64,000 bases of DNA, taken from NCBI RefSeq assembly GCF_002926165.1, contig NZ_MAGP01000046.1, forward strand, positions 1 through 64,000, in the 5' to 3' direction. Numbering within the stretch: position 1 is the stretch's first letter; every line of letters begins with the position of its first letter. A program made the translations under genes and the position numbers. This stretch comes from Micromonospora chalcea (lineage in GTDB: Bacteria > Actinomycetota > Actinomycetes > Mycobacteriales > Micromonosporaceae). A model generated the notes under the pieces. It did no database searches. It saw only the letters and a list, made by a program, of their open reading frames with translations, and was not told the origin of the DNA. Shown here one piece after another: positions 40,563-48,536 of this stretch.

Positions 40563-41909
40563 TCAGGTGAGCGTGCAGGACTGGCCGTTGAGGGTGAACG
40601 AGCTGGGCCGCCCGGCGTTGCCGGTGTGCGTGGCCTGGAAGCCGATGGTGGTCGAGCCGCCGGCCGGGATGGCCGCGTTGTAGGAGACGTTGCGCGCCGT
40701 CACCTGGCCCGAGGAGGGGGAGTACGAGGCGTTCCAGCCGGAGGTGATGGTCTGGCCGCCGGGCAGCGTGAACGCCAGCGACCAGCCGTTCACCGCGGTC
40801 GAGCCGGTGTTGCTGATGGTGATGTTCTCGGTCAGGCCGTTGTTCCAGGCGTTCAGCTCGATGCGCACCGAGCAGGCGCCGGTGCCGGGCGGCGGCGTGG
40901 TCGGCCCCGGCGGCGGAGTGGTCGGTCCCGGCGGGGGCGTGGTCGGTCCCGGCGGGGGCGTGGTCGGCCCGGGCGTGCTGGTCAGGCCGAAGAAGGCGAT
41001 CGCCGCCGCGGCCATGCCGGACGACGGCAGGCTGTGCCCGGCGCCCTGGATGCTGTACGCCTCGACCTGCACGGTGCCGGTGGAGTCGGCGTAGCGCCGC
41101 CGGTTCCAGCCGGACTGCGGCGTGTCGGTGGAGGTCGGGTTCTGGCTGAGCCCGAACACGTTCGTCCACTGCTCGATCGTCTCCTGCAGCAGCGAGTACG
41201 GCACGAGCGTGTCGTTGGTGCCGTGCCACAGCTGCACGCGGGGACGCGGCCCGGTGTAGCCGGGGTACGCCTGGCGGACCGCGTCACCCCACTGCTGCGG
41301 GGTGCGGTTCATGTTCCCGCCGGTGCACTGGCTGGACCCGGGCGGGTAGTCGGAGGCGCCGGCGAAGCAGTTGAACGGCACCCCCATGAACGCCGCACCG
41401 GCCTTGAAGACGTCCGGGTAGAGCGCCAGCATGTGGTTGGTCATCATGCCGCCGGACGAGCTGCCGGTGGCGTAGACCCGGTCCGGGTCGGCGCCGTACT
41501 GCTGCTGCACGTAGCGGACCATCGAGATGAGCGACACCGGGTCACTGCCGCCGCCGCGGCGCTTGGCCGCGTCGGACCAGGTGTCGAAGCAGTTGCCGAA
41601 CCCGGCCTGCTGGGTGGCGCTGGGATAGATCACGATGAAGCCGTACCGGTCGGCCAGCCCGGCGAACTCGCTGCCGGAGTAGAAGCCGGGGCCGGAACCG
41701 CCGCAGCCGTGCATGGCCACCACCGTGGCCGGCCGGGACGGGCGGTTGTCCGGCACGTAGACGTGCATGCGCATGCGCCCGGGGTTGTCGCCGAAGCTGG
41801 TCACCTCGGCCAGCGACGCCGCGTACGCGGGTTGCACGGTGGGGATCACCAGGCCGGCCGCCACCAGCGACGCGGCCAGGGCCACCACCATCTTGGCTCT
41901 GATTCTCAC
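40563..41909 (-). CDS. Secreted CE1/PHB-depolymerase-like esterase with C-terminal CBM2
   Basis: A 448-residue secreted enzyme. Signal peptide at 1-30 ends AYA. The catalytic domain (31-310) has MHGCGGSG, the nucleophile Ser151 in GSSSGG, Asp233 in TNDTLVP and His292 in GAGHSLP, as in PHB depolymerases and feruloyl/acetylxylan esterases. A PTTPPPG linker (about 311-345) leads to a CBM2-type cellulose-binding domain (CSVRIELNAWNNG to LNGQSC, with the two end Cys). The substrate is therefore probably plant cell-wall ester bonds. GTG 41909 has GGAG 5 nt upstream. Confidence 0.92.
   Translation of the reverse strand: MRIRAKMVVALAASLVAAGLVIPTVQPAYAASLAEVTSFGDNPGRMRMHVYVPDNRPSRPATVVAMHGCGGSGPGFYSGSEFAGLADRYGFIVIYPSATQQAGFGNCFDTWSDAAKRRGGGSDPVSLISMVRYVQQQYGADPDRVYATGSSSGGMMTNHMLALYPDVFKAGAAFMGVPFNCFAGASDYPPGSSQCTGGNMNRTPQQWGDAVRQAYPGYTGPRPRVQLWHGTNDTLVPYSLLQETIEQWTNVFGLSQNPTSTDTPQSGWNRRRYADSTGTVQVEAYSIQGAGHSLPSSGMAAAAIAFFGLTSTPGPTTPPPGPTTPPPGPTTPPPGPTTPPPGTGACSVRIELNAWNNGLTENITISNTGSTAVNGWSLAFTLPGGQTITSGWNASYSPSSGQVTARNVSYNAAIPAGGSTTIGFQATHTGNAGRPSSFTLNGQSCTLT
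40884..40976 (-). repeat. 21-bp tandem repeats coding the Pro/Thr linker
   Basis: About four units of 21 bp encode GPTTPPP repeats between the esterase domain and the CBM2. The DNA units are nearly identical, so unit number may vary between strains. Confidence 0.8.
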
Positions 41910-42044
41910 GGAGACTCCTTCGATCGCCTGTGTGCAGGCGGGAATGAGCGGTCACGCGCCGCGCCGGCCGCCCGGACGGCAGCGGTGTCGCGCCTCGCTC
42001 ACGGAATGTGGCTTGCCCGGCCCGGCTCCGCGCTCATATGGCAC

Positions 42045-42075
42045 ATAGTGTTCCCGTCGGGCGGTGAACTGTCAA
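42045..42075 (-). promoter_or_regulatory. Candidate promoter of the esterase gene
   Basis: On the minus strand TTGACA (42075-42070) is followed after 19 nt by CACTAT (42050-42045). The spacing is somewhat long. The leader contains a small perfect hairpin CGCCTG-TGTG-CAGGCG at 41925-41940. Nothing else gene-like is seen in the divergent gap 41910-42151; a TAGAGT at 42111 may serve the PaaX-type gene. Confidence 0.4.
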
Positions 42076-42151
42076 TCGAAGCACGCCGATATGCTGCGGC
42101 GGCGTTCGTCTAGAGTCGATGCTCCGTCCCTGAGCCGAGCCCGGAGCGCGT

Positions 42152-43123
42152 GTGCCAAGCCCGTTCGACATCGAGGAGATCTACCCGGACGAGGCGCCCA
42201 CGCCACGGCTGCCCCGGCGGCAGGCCGGCACCTCGCCGCAGAGCGTGGCGGTGACCCTCCTGGCCGACTACACGCTGCGTACCCGGGCCCCGCTGCCGTC
42301 CGCCGCGATCGTCGAGCTGCTCGCCGAGACCGGGGTGACGAGCGCCGGCGCGCGTACCGCGATCAGCCGGCTGGCCCGGCGCGGCGTGCTGGAGGGCAGC
42401 CGGCAGGGCCGCAACAGCTTCTACCGGCTCAGTCGTGGCGCCGCCGCCGACCTCTCCGCCGGCGGGAGCTGGATCGTCGCCTCCACCGCCGACACGCAGG
42501 CGTGGGACGGGTGCTGGACGGTGGTCGCGTTCTCGCTGCCGCAGGACCGCGGCACGCAGCGCCGCGCCCTGCGCGGGCAACTGCGCTGGCTCGGCTTCGC
42601 GCCGCTGTACGACGGGCTGTGGATCTCCCCGTACGAGCTGGCGGAGCCGGCCCGGTCGCGACTGGCGCAGCTCGCGCCCGGCGCGGTCACCGTGTTCCGG
42701 GGCCGGCAGGACGCGCTCGACGTGACCGGCCAGCGCGCCCCCGTCGACGCCTGGGACATCGCCGCGATCAGCGCCCGGTACGAGGATTTCCTGCGCCGGT
42801 GGACCCCGCTGGCGTCCCGGCTGGAGTCGGTCGACGGCCCGGCGGCGGTGCGGGCCCGCACCGAGGTGATGGACACCTACCGGCGGTTCCCCACGCTCGA
42901 CCCGCGGCTGCCGCTGGAGCTGCTTCCGGCCGGATGGCTGCGCAGGCCGGCCCGGGACCTGTTCACCGCCGTCTACGACGGACTGGCCGAACCCGCGCAA
43001 CGGCACGTGCGGGCGGTCGTCGCGCGGTTCGCCGATCCGGTGCCGCCCGGCATCCAGGCGCACACGACCGCCGACATGCTCGCCGGCGTACGCGAGGACG
43101 CCTGCGGAGCGGGCCCGGACTGA
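42152..43123 (+). CDS. PaaX-family transcriptional regulator
   Basis: A 323-residue PaaX-type regulator: an N-terminal wHTH (SVAVTLLADYTLRTRAPLPSAAIVELLAETGVTSAGARTAISRLARRGVL, abridged: GVTSAGARTAISRLARRGVL), a central domain with RALRGQLRWLGFAPLYDGLWISP (abridged: LRWLGFAPLYDGLW) and a C-terminal domain with YRRFPTLDPRLPLELLPAGWL. Family members sense phenylacetyl-CoA or related acyl-CoAs. No phenylacetate genes are in the window. It stands at the left edge of the natural-product region and could regulate it, or be unrelated. GTG start. Confidence 0.88.
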   Translation: MPSPFDIEEIYPDEAPTPRLPRRQAGTSPQSVAVTLLADYTLRTRAPLPSAAIVELLAETGVTSAGARTAISRLARRGVLEGSRQGRNSFYRLSRGAAADLSAGGSWIVASTADTQAWDGCWTVVAFSLPQDRGTQRRALRGQLRWLGFAPLYDGLWISPYELAEPARSRLAQLAPGAVTVFRGRQDALDVTGQRAPVDAWDIAAISARYEDFLRRWTPLASRLESVDGPAAVRARTEVMDTYRRFPTLDPRLPLELLPAGWLRRPARDLFTAVYDGLAEPAQRHVRAVVARFADPVPPGIQAHTTADMLAGVREDACGAGPD

Positions 43124-43138
43124 CCGCCGGACGTCCCG

Positions 43139-43166
43139 TGGACACATCGGCGCCGGTGAGTCTATG
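43139..43166 (+). promoter_or_regulatory. Cluster promoter element, copy 1 (weak match)
   Basis: TGGACA-16 nt-TCTATG, 34 nt before the first P450 gene. The spacer contains ACATCGGCG, also present in the element at 63912. It resembles the stronger pair at 47746 and 48501 only in its boxes and the ATCGG core. Confidence 0.35.
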
Positions 43167-43199
43167 GTCACGGGACTGCGGTGACCGCGAGGAGTGGCC

Positions 43200-44453
43200 A
43201 TGAGCGTCCGCGTCTCCCTCGACGAGCTGCTCGGCGACGAGGTGCGGCGCGACCCGTACCCCTTCTACGCCCGGCTGCACGAGGCGGGGGAGGCGGCCCG
43301 GCTGCGGCCGGGCGACCCGCACGCGCTCGTCGTGCACGGCTACGAAGCGGTCAACCGGGTGCTGCGCGACCCGGTGTTCCGGGTGCTCGGCGCCGACTAC
43401 CTGGACCGGGCCGGCGTCCGCTGGCGCCAGCACCAGGTGACCCGGATCCTCCAGTCGTCCATGCTCAACGCCGCCGAACGCGACCACCTCCGGGTCCGGC
43501 ACCTGTTCTCCCAGGCGCTCACCCCGCGCCGGGTCGCCGCGCTGGAACCGGCCATCGGGCGCATCGCCGACGACCTGCTCGACCGGCTCGCCGAGGCGGG
43601 CGCGGACGGCCGGCCCGTCGACTTCATGGCGCGCTTCGCGCTGCGGCTGCCCAGCGACGTCATCGGCGAGCTGCTGGGCGTGCCGGAGGAGGACCGCGAG
43701 TGGTTCCCGCCCCGGGTCCGCGCGTTCGACGCGGTGCTGGAGATCGGCCGCCGGTCCATGCGCGAGGTCCGGGCCGCCAACGTCGCGGCGGCGGAGCTGA
43801 CCGCGTACTTCACCGACCTGGTCGCCGCGCGCCGGGCGACCCCGCGTGACGACTTCGTCTCCGCGCTGCTGCGCGGCCTGGACGACGAACCCGGCCGGCT
43901 GACTGCCGACGAGCTGCTCGCCAACCTGATCATCATGTACAACGCCGGGTTCCGGACCACCGCGAACCTGCTCGGCAACGGGCTGGTGCTGCTCACCGAA
44001 CGGCCGGACGCGCGGGCCGCGCTGCGCGCCGACCCGTCGCTGGCGGCGTCCTACGTGGAGGAGATCCTGCGGTACGAGCCGCCGGTGCACTTCGCGGTCC
44101 GGTACGCCGCGGTGGACACCGAGGTCGCCGGCCGGCTGGTGCCGGCCGGGCGGACGGTGGTCGTGCTGACCGGCGCGGCGAACCGGGATCCGCGCCGCTT
44201 CCCCGACCCGGACCGGTTCGACCCGTCCCGCGCCGACAACCGGCACCTGGCGTTCAGCGCCGGGCCGCACTACTGCTTCGGGGCGACGCTGGCCCGGGCC
44301 GAGGGGCGGCTGGTGCTGCCCCGCCTGCTGGACCGCTTCCCGGCGCTGACCGCCGAACCGGGGCCGCGCCGCGCGCTGATGCTGCGCGGGTACGACCGGC
44401 TGCCGGTACGGCTGACCGATCGGGTGCCTTGTCAAACCAACCTGATCGAGTAA
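43200..44453 (+). CDS. Cytochrome P450 (A), unusual I-helix
   Basis: A 417-residue bacterial P450. The heme ligand Cys359 is in FSAGPHYCFGATLARAEG and the ExxR motif is E288-I-L-R291. The I-helix reads NAGFRTTANLL (249-259): the acidic residue of the usual AGxD/ETT is Arg252. Since that acid helps proton delivery in oxygen activation, the enzyme may accept a substrate that supplies the proton path. GAGGAG precedes ATG 43200. It is the first gene of the natural-product region and overlaps a promoter for the acyl carrier protein gene downstream. Confidence 0.93.
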   Translation: MSVRVSLDELLGDEVRRDPYPFYARLHEAGEAARLRPGDPHALVVHGYEAVNRVLRDPVFRVLGADYLDRAGVRWRQHQVTRILQSSMLNAAERDHLRVRHLFSQALTPRRVAALEPAIGRIADDLLDRLAEAGADGRPVDFMARFALRLPSDVIGELLGVPEEDREWFPPRVRAFDAVLEIGRRSMREVRAANVAAAELTAYFTDLVAARRATPRDDFVSALLRGLDDEPGRLTADELLANLIIMYNAGFRTTANLLGNGLVLLTERPDARAALRADPSLAASYVEEILRYEPPVHFAVRYAAVDTEVAGRLVPAGRTVVVLTGAANRDPRRFPDPDRFDPSRADNRHLAFSAGPHYCFGATLARAEGRLVLPRLLDRFPALTAEPGPRRALMLRGYDRLPVRLTDRVPCQTNLIE

Positions 44454-44456
44454 GGT
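44429..44456 (+). promoter_or_regulatory. Candidate promoter of the ACP-ketosynthase genes
   Basis: TTGTCA-16 nt-TAAGGT overlaps the 3' end of the P450 gene, 92 nt before the acyl carrier protein start. Spacing and boxes fit a housekeeping-type promoter. Confidence 0.45.
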
Positions 44457-44548
44457 CGATGCTACGCGGAGTGTCCGCTCCGCGCCTCACAGGTTCCGTC
44501 GAGCAGGTCGAGCGCGCCGCCAGGCACCGTGGAAGGGAAACACCGGAC

Positions 44549-44809
44549 ATGACCGATGAGATCCGCGCGTTCCTCCTCGCCGCACTGACCGAGATGAAGT
44601 ACGACGTCGGCGACGTCGACGACGACACCGTCTTCGGCCCGGCCGGGCTCGACGTGGACTCCCTCGGCCTGGCCGAGCTCGCGGTGCGGGTGGAGGACCG
44701 GTTCGGGGTCGCGTTCGACGACGACGAGGCGGAGGAGCTGGCGATGATGACAGTCGGCGAGTTCAGCCGCGCGGTCGCGGCGCGGATCGCCCCGGCCTCG
44801 GCGCACTGA
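44549..44809 (+). CDS. Acyl carrier protein (1)
   Basis: An 86-residue acidic carrier protein. Ser38 in GLDVDSLGLAEL is the phosphopantetheine site. The remainder (VRVEDRFGVAFDDDEAEELAMMTVGEF) has the normal helices. It would carry the acyl or polyketide chain handled by the ketosynthase encoded 53 nt downstream. GGAAGGG lies before the ATG. The phosphopantetheinyl transferase encoded at 47791 could activate it. Confidence 0.92.
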   Translation: MTDEIRAFLLAALTEMKYDVGDVDDDTVFGPAGLDVDSLGLAELAVRVEDRFGVAFDDDEAEELAMMTVGEFSRAVAARIAPASAH

Positions 44810-44862
44810 CCGATGCCAGGGCACGGCACCCGGCCGCGTCACGCCCCGGCGCGCCGGTTCCG

Positions 44863-46101
44863 GTGAGCGTGCGCGAACGGGTCACGGTCACCGGCATCGG
44901 GCTCGTCAGCCCGGTCGGCGCGACCGCCGCCGAGGTGTTCGACGCGGTCTGCGACGGCCGCTCCGGGCTCACCCGGCCACCGCACGACCATCCGCTGCAC
45001 GGCGTCGTCGACGTCGCCGCGTTCGCCCCGGCGATCGATCCGGCCACCGTGCTGCCCGGCCCGGAGTCCCGCGTCGTGGACCGGTCGATAGTCATGGTGC
45101 TGCGCGCGGCCGAGGACGCGGTCGCCGACGCCGGACTGCGGATCGGCCACGACGTCGACAGCTACCGGGTGGCGGTCGTCGTCTCCGGCGTCGGCGGACT
45201 GTCCACGCTGGAGGAACAGGTGCTCGCCCGCGCCGGGCGCGGACGGTTCGGGGTCAGCCCGTACATGCTGCCCGGCACGCTGCCCAACATGGGCGCGGCC
45301 CGGATCGCGATCAAGTTCGGCATCCACGGCTACACCTCGTCGATCGGCACGGCGTGCGCGGCCGGCGCGCAGTCGATCGGCGAGGCGCTGCGCATCCTGC
45401 GCGCCGGCGACGCGGACGTGGTGCTCGCCGGATGCGCCGAGGCGCCGCTGTTCCCGACGTTCGCCGACGCGTTCGGCAACGCCCGGGCGCTCGCCCGCGG
45501 CTGGGCCGACCCGGCCGCCGCGAGCCGCCCCTTCGACCGCCGCCGCAACGGGCTCGTCCTCGGCGAGGGCGCCGGGGTGTTCGTGCTGGAACGCGCCGCG
45601 CACGCCGCCGCGCGCGGCGCCCGCCGGCACGCCGACGTGCTCGGCTGGGGCGCCACCAACGACGCCCACCATCCGACCACGCCGCGTCCGGATGGCGCCG
45701 GCGCGGCCCGGTGCATGCGCCTGGCCGTCCGCGACGCCGGTCTGGAGCCCGCCGACATCGGGTACGTCAACGCGCACGGCACCAGCACCCGGGCCGGGGA
45801 CGCCGCCGAGCTGGCCGCGCTCGCCGACGTCTACGGCGCGGAAGCGCCGCCGCTGAGTTCGACGAAGGGCGTCACCGGGCACATGCTCGGCGTCTCCGGC
45901 GTGATCGAGGCGGCGATCGCGGTCGAGGCGCTACGCCGCGGCCTGCTGCCGCCCACCCGCAACCTGGACGAGCCGGAGCGCGACGGCGAGGTCGACCACA
46001 TCCGTGGGCGGGCACGCGCGACGACGGTGGACGCGGTGCTGTCGAACTCGTTCGGCTTCGGCGGCCACAACGTCAGCCTCGTCCTGGCGCGGCCCGCCTG
46101 A
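44863..46101 (+). CDS. Beta-ketoacyl-ACP synthase, KAS II type
   Basis: A 412-residue ketosynthase with the full Cys-His-His triad: Cys165 in IGTACAAGAQ, His in NAHGTSTRAGD and His in KGVTGHMLGVSG, plus the GFGGHN end. It condenses malonyl-ACP with an acyl group. Paired with one ACP and no other PKS domain, it may extend a starter by one or a few rounds or act as a FAS-like enzyme. It ends 8 nt from the convergent glycosyltransferase gene. Confidence 0.93.
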   Translation: MSVRERVTVTGIGLVSPVGATAAEVFDAVCDGRSGLTRPPHDHPLHGVVDVAAFAPAIDPATVLPGPESRVVDRSIVMVLRAAEDAVADAGLRIGHDVDSYRVAVVVSGVGGLSTLEEQVLARAGRGRFGVSPYMLPGTLPNMGAARIAIKFGIHGYTSSIGTACAAGAQSIGEALRILRAGDADVVLAGCAEAPLFPTFADAFGNARALARGWADPAAASRPFDRRRNGLVLGEGAGVFVLERAAHAAARGARRHADVLGWGATNDAHHPTTPRPDGAGAARCMRLAVRDAGLEPADIGYVNAHGTSTRAGDAAELAALADVYGAEAPPLSSTKGVTGHMLGVSGVIEAAIAVEALRRGLLPPTRNLDEPERDGEVDHIRGRARATTVDAVLSNSFGFGGHNVSLVLARPA

Positions 46102-46109
46102 GCGGCGGG

Positions 46110-47432
46110 TCAGCGGAGCGTGATCACCGTGGCCGCGTCGTACGCGGCGACGGCGACGCTGAAGTGCGGGCGCAGCATGTCGGCCACGTAGTCCAGGTCG
46201 GCGACGAGCGGCACCGGCAGCAGAGCGCGCTGGTCCAGGCCGGTACGGGTGGCGACCAGCTCGATCCGGTCGGCCTTGAGCAGCCCCCGGGTGAGGAACG
46301 CCGGCAGGTCCTCGGGGAGCAGGCAGCGCCACATGTCCACGTTGACGATCACGTCCAGCGCGCCGGCCTTGAACTGCTGGAGCACGGTGCCGAGCAGGTG
46401 GGAGTTCGTCTCGCCGACCGGCGCGTCGTGGTCGAACGTGTGCGACCCGGGGCCGAGGTCGAGCGCGGACACGCCGTTGCCGACGACAAGCGCGGCGCTC
46501 GTGGCCAGCTCGTCGCGCAGCGACTCGGGCAGCGCGGCCGGCCGGCCCAGGCCACCGGCGCGGTACGCCTCGATCGCGGCGCCGTAGAGCCGGATCCGGC
46601 CCAGGTGCCGGCCGAACGTGTTGATCCCGTACAGCACCTCGACGTCGTAGCGCAGGTGCTTGCGCAGCAGGTACTTCATGTTGTCCATCGAGGCGATCCC
46701 GTTGGACGTCTTGCGGAAGTGCGGGAGGTGGTAGGAGAGCGCGTCGACGTCCAGCCGGAACAGCTCCGGCGGGGCGCCGTGCAGGTGGAACACCCGGTAG
46801 AAGAACTCCAGGTCCTCGAAGCCCCACTTGACCATCGCCTCGTCGAAGCCACCGACCCGCCGGAACGACTCGTGGTCCACCGACGCGTTGTGGGTCAGGC
46901 CGAGCACCCAGGGCGCGCTCGGGAAGTCGCCCATCCGCTGCGGAAGGGCGATGTCCTCCAGCCGCGGGTCGCCACGCTCGGCGTCGAGCATCGCCGGGAC
47001 GACCGGCTCGCCCCGGCGCAGCGCGTCCGCGCCGGCCCAGTCCAGGTCGTACCGCTGCCCGAGCAGCACACCGGGCCGCCCGGCCCGCCCGGCGTGGAAG
47101 TCGCGGTGCCGCTTGAGCAGCGTGGGATGCGCCACCGTGTCGGCGTCCAGGAACATCAGCGTGGCCGCGCGGGCCCGGGCCGCCGCCGCGTTGCGGTTGG
47201 CGCTGCGGCCCCGGTTGCGGTCGCTGCGCACGTACTCGATCCGCAGCCGGCCCCGGTACGCGTCCACCACCGGGCCCAGCGCGACAGCCGACCCGTCGTC
47301 GCCGACGACGACCTCGAAGTCGCCGGGCGGCAGCGTCTGCCGGGTCAGCGAGCGCAGGGTGGTGTCGAGCGCGGACGGGTTCTCGTGCGCCGGCACCACC
47401 ACGCTCAGGCTCGGCCGGTCCACTGTGGGCAT
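46110..47432 (-). CDS. Family 2 glycosyltransferase with C-terminal extension
   Basis: A 440-residue protein. The GT-A domain has VVVPAHENPSALDTTLRSL, DGSA, the metal-binding DAD at 96-98 and GGFDEAMVKWGFEDLEF (195-211) as in GT2/galactosyltransferase C-domains. About 190 further residues follow, including VVGNGVSALDLGPGSHTFDHD and VIVNVDMWRCLLPEDLPAFL, which I do not recognise; they look like an alpha/beta domain. Its start is 2 nt from the stop codon of a carrier-protein gene, so the two are co-expressed. It may glycosylate the natural product or a carrier-bound intermediate. Confidence 0.85.
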   Translation of the reverse strand: MPTVDRPSLSVVVPAHENPSALDTTLRSLTRQTLPPGDFEVVVGDDGSAVALGPVVDAYRGRLRIEYVRSDRNRGRSANRNAAAARARAATLMFLDADTVAHPTLLKRHRDFHAGRAGRPGVLLGQRYDLDWAGADALRRGEPVVPAMLDAERGDPRLEDIALPQRMGDFPSAPWVLGLTHNASVDHESFRRVGGFDEAMVKWGFEDLEFFYRVFHLHGAPPELFRLDVDALSYHLPHFRKTSNGIASMDNMKYLLRKHLRYDVEVLYGINTFGRHLGRIRLYGAAIEAYRAGGLGRPAALPESLRDELATSAALVVGNGVSALDLGPGSHTFDHDAPVGETNSHLLGTVLQQFKAGALDVIVNVDMWRCLLPEDLPAFLTRGLLKADRIELVATRTGLDQRALLPVPLVADLDYVADMLRPHFSVAVAAYDAATVITLR

Positions 47433-47434
47433 GC

Positions 47435-47704
47435 TCAGCGCGCGGTGGAGTTGGCGGTGATGTAGTCGGCCAGGTCCGCGAGCGTCGCCATCCGGTCCTC
47501 GTCCAGCTCCTCGACGTCGATCTGGATCTCCAGCTCGTCCTCCAGCGCCAGCAGCAGCTCCAGGCCGAGCGAGGAGCTGAGGCCGAGCTCGTCCATCAGC
47601 TGGGTCTGCTCGGTGACCGGCGCGTCCGGCCGCAGCATGCGGGTCAGCAGCACGGTCAGGCGTTCCACGACCTGGTCCCGCGTCGGCACGTCGTGTTCTA
47701 GCAC
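47435..47704 (-). CDS. Acyl carrier protein (2), atypical phosphopantetheine motif
   Basis: An 89-residue carrier protein. The attachment motif reads GLSSSLGLEL: Ser44 aligns with the phosphopantetheine Ser, with Ser43 in place of the conserved Asp and Ser45 in place of Leu. The rest (LLALEDELEIQIDVEELDEDRMATLADLADYI) is a normal acidic ACP helix set. GTG 47704 has AGGAG 5 nt upstream. It is the first gene of a short operon with the glycosyltransferase and has its own promoter element. It may carry an amino acid or acyl unit for the condensation protein. Confidence 0.85.
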   Translation of the reverse strand: MLEHDVPTRDQVVERLTVLLTRMLRPDAPVTEQTQLMDELGLSSSLGLELLLALEDELEIQIDVEELDEDRMATLADLADYITANSTAR

Positions 47705-47745
47705 CGGGGCTCCTGCGGGTCGATCACGCGCTCCAGCATGGAGTC

Positions 47746-47775
47746 ATCAGAGCAGGGGGCATCGGTGAGTGTCAA
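47746..47775 (-). promoter_or_regulatory. Cluster promoter element, copy 2
   Basis: Minus strand TTGACA (47775-47770), 18-nt spacer with CACCGATGCC, then TCTGAT (47751-47746), 42 nt before the ACP start. It matches the element at 48501-48530 at 25 of 30 positions, including most of the spacer, which an ordinary promoter would not need. Confidence 0.6.
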
Positions 47776-47790
47776 CGGGTGCGGTGGCGG

Positions 47791-48471
47791 TCACCGAAAG
47801 TCACCGAGGTCGGTGCGGCACTCGACGGCGTACGGCTCCTGCCCGGCCAGCGCCACCGCCACCGCGCAACCCTGCGGCGCGACCACGTCGGCGAGCCGGT
47901 GCCGCCCGGCCGGGTCGGCGCACTCGACCACGTCGGCCCGGTCCACCGGCATGCCGAGGTTGGGCCACAGCCGGCCCCCGGCCGCCTTGACGGCCGCCTC
48001 CTTGCGGGCCCACAGCCGGACGAACCGCCGTGCCCGGACGGCCTGGTCGCACCCGGCGGCGACGTGCCGCGCCTCCCGCGGGTGGAAGAAGCGCGCGGAC
48101 GCCGACACCGGGTCCCCGCCCGGCACGACGTGCTGGATGTCCACCCCGACCGGGCGGCCCTCGCTGAGCGCCACCGCGACGAGATCGCCGGAGTAGGACA
48201 GGCTGGTGTGCAGGCCGCGCCACGGCCCGGTCAGCGCCGGTTTGCCGTACCGGCCGCGACGCCAGGTCAGCGCCGCCGGTGACGCGCCCGTGGCCCGCCC
48301 GCCCGGCACGCGCAGCGCGCCGTGCGCCACTGTGAACCGGTCCCGCAGCCCGTCGGCGGCGAGCCGCGCGGCCCGGGCCCGCTCGGCCGGGTCGAGCACC
48401 GCCCGGTACCGGGCCAGCTCGTCCGGGCCCGCCCCGGCCGGAAGCACCCAGACCCGTACGGCGTCGCGCAT
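47791..48471 (-). CDS. 4'-phosphopantetheinyl transferase (Sfp type)
   Basis: A 226-residue Sfp-type transferase that activates carrier proteins with CoA. LSYSGDLVAVAL, RPVGVDIQHV (Asp of the VGxDxE motif kept, Glu replaced by Gln) and WARKEAAVKAAGG (the WxxKEA motif) are visible. It probably modifies the two ACPs of the region. ATG 48471 is selected as start of the conserved part; there is a possible longer start at 48507, but it would lie in the promoter of the divergent gene. Confidence 0.9.
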   Translation of the reverse strand: MRDAVRVWVLPAGAGPDELARYRAVLDPAERARAARLAADGLRDRFTVAHGALRVPGGRATGASPAALTWRRGRYGKPALTGPWRGLHTSLSYSGDLVAVALSEGRPVGVDIQHVVPGGDPVSASARFFHPREARHVAAGCDQAVRARRFVRLWARKEAAVKAAGGRLWPNLGMPVDRADVVECADPAGRHRLADVVAPQGCAVAVALAGQEPYAVECRTDLGDFR

Positions 48472-48500
48472 GGACGGCAGCGTAACGGTGCGCCGTCGCG

Positions 48501-48530
48501 TTGACACACACCGATACCCGTTGCTCTCAT
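48501..48530 (+). promoter_or_regulatory. Cluster promoter element, copy 3
   Basis: TTGACA (48501-48506), 18-nt spacer with CACCGATACC, TCTCAT (48525-48530), only 6 nt before the condensation-protein GTG start, so the transcript would be nearly leaderless. Same order, spacing and spacer sequence as copy 2. Confidence 0.6.
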
Positions 48531-48536
48531 TGACCG

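Noticed and set aside
40884..40976. Short regular repeats considered as a CRISPR-like array
   Set aside because: They are contiguous 21-bp units without spacers and lie in frame in the esterase gene, coding a Pro/Thr linker.
42152..43123. PaaX-type gene as pathway-specific regulator of phenylacetate breakdown
   Set aside because: No paa catabolic genes are present in the window, so only the family assignment is kept.
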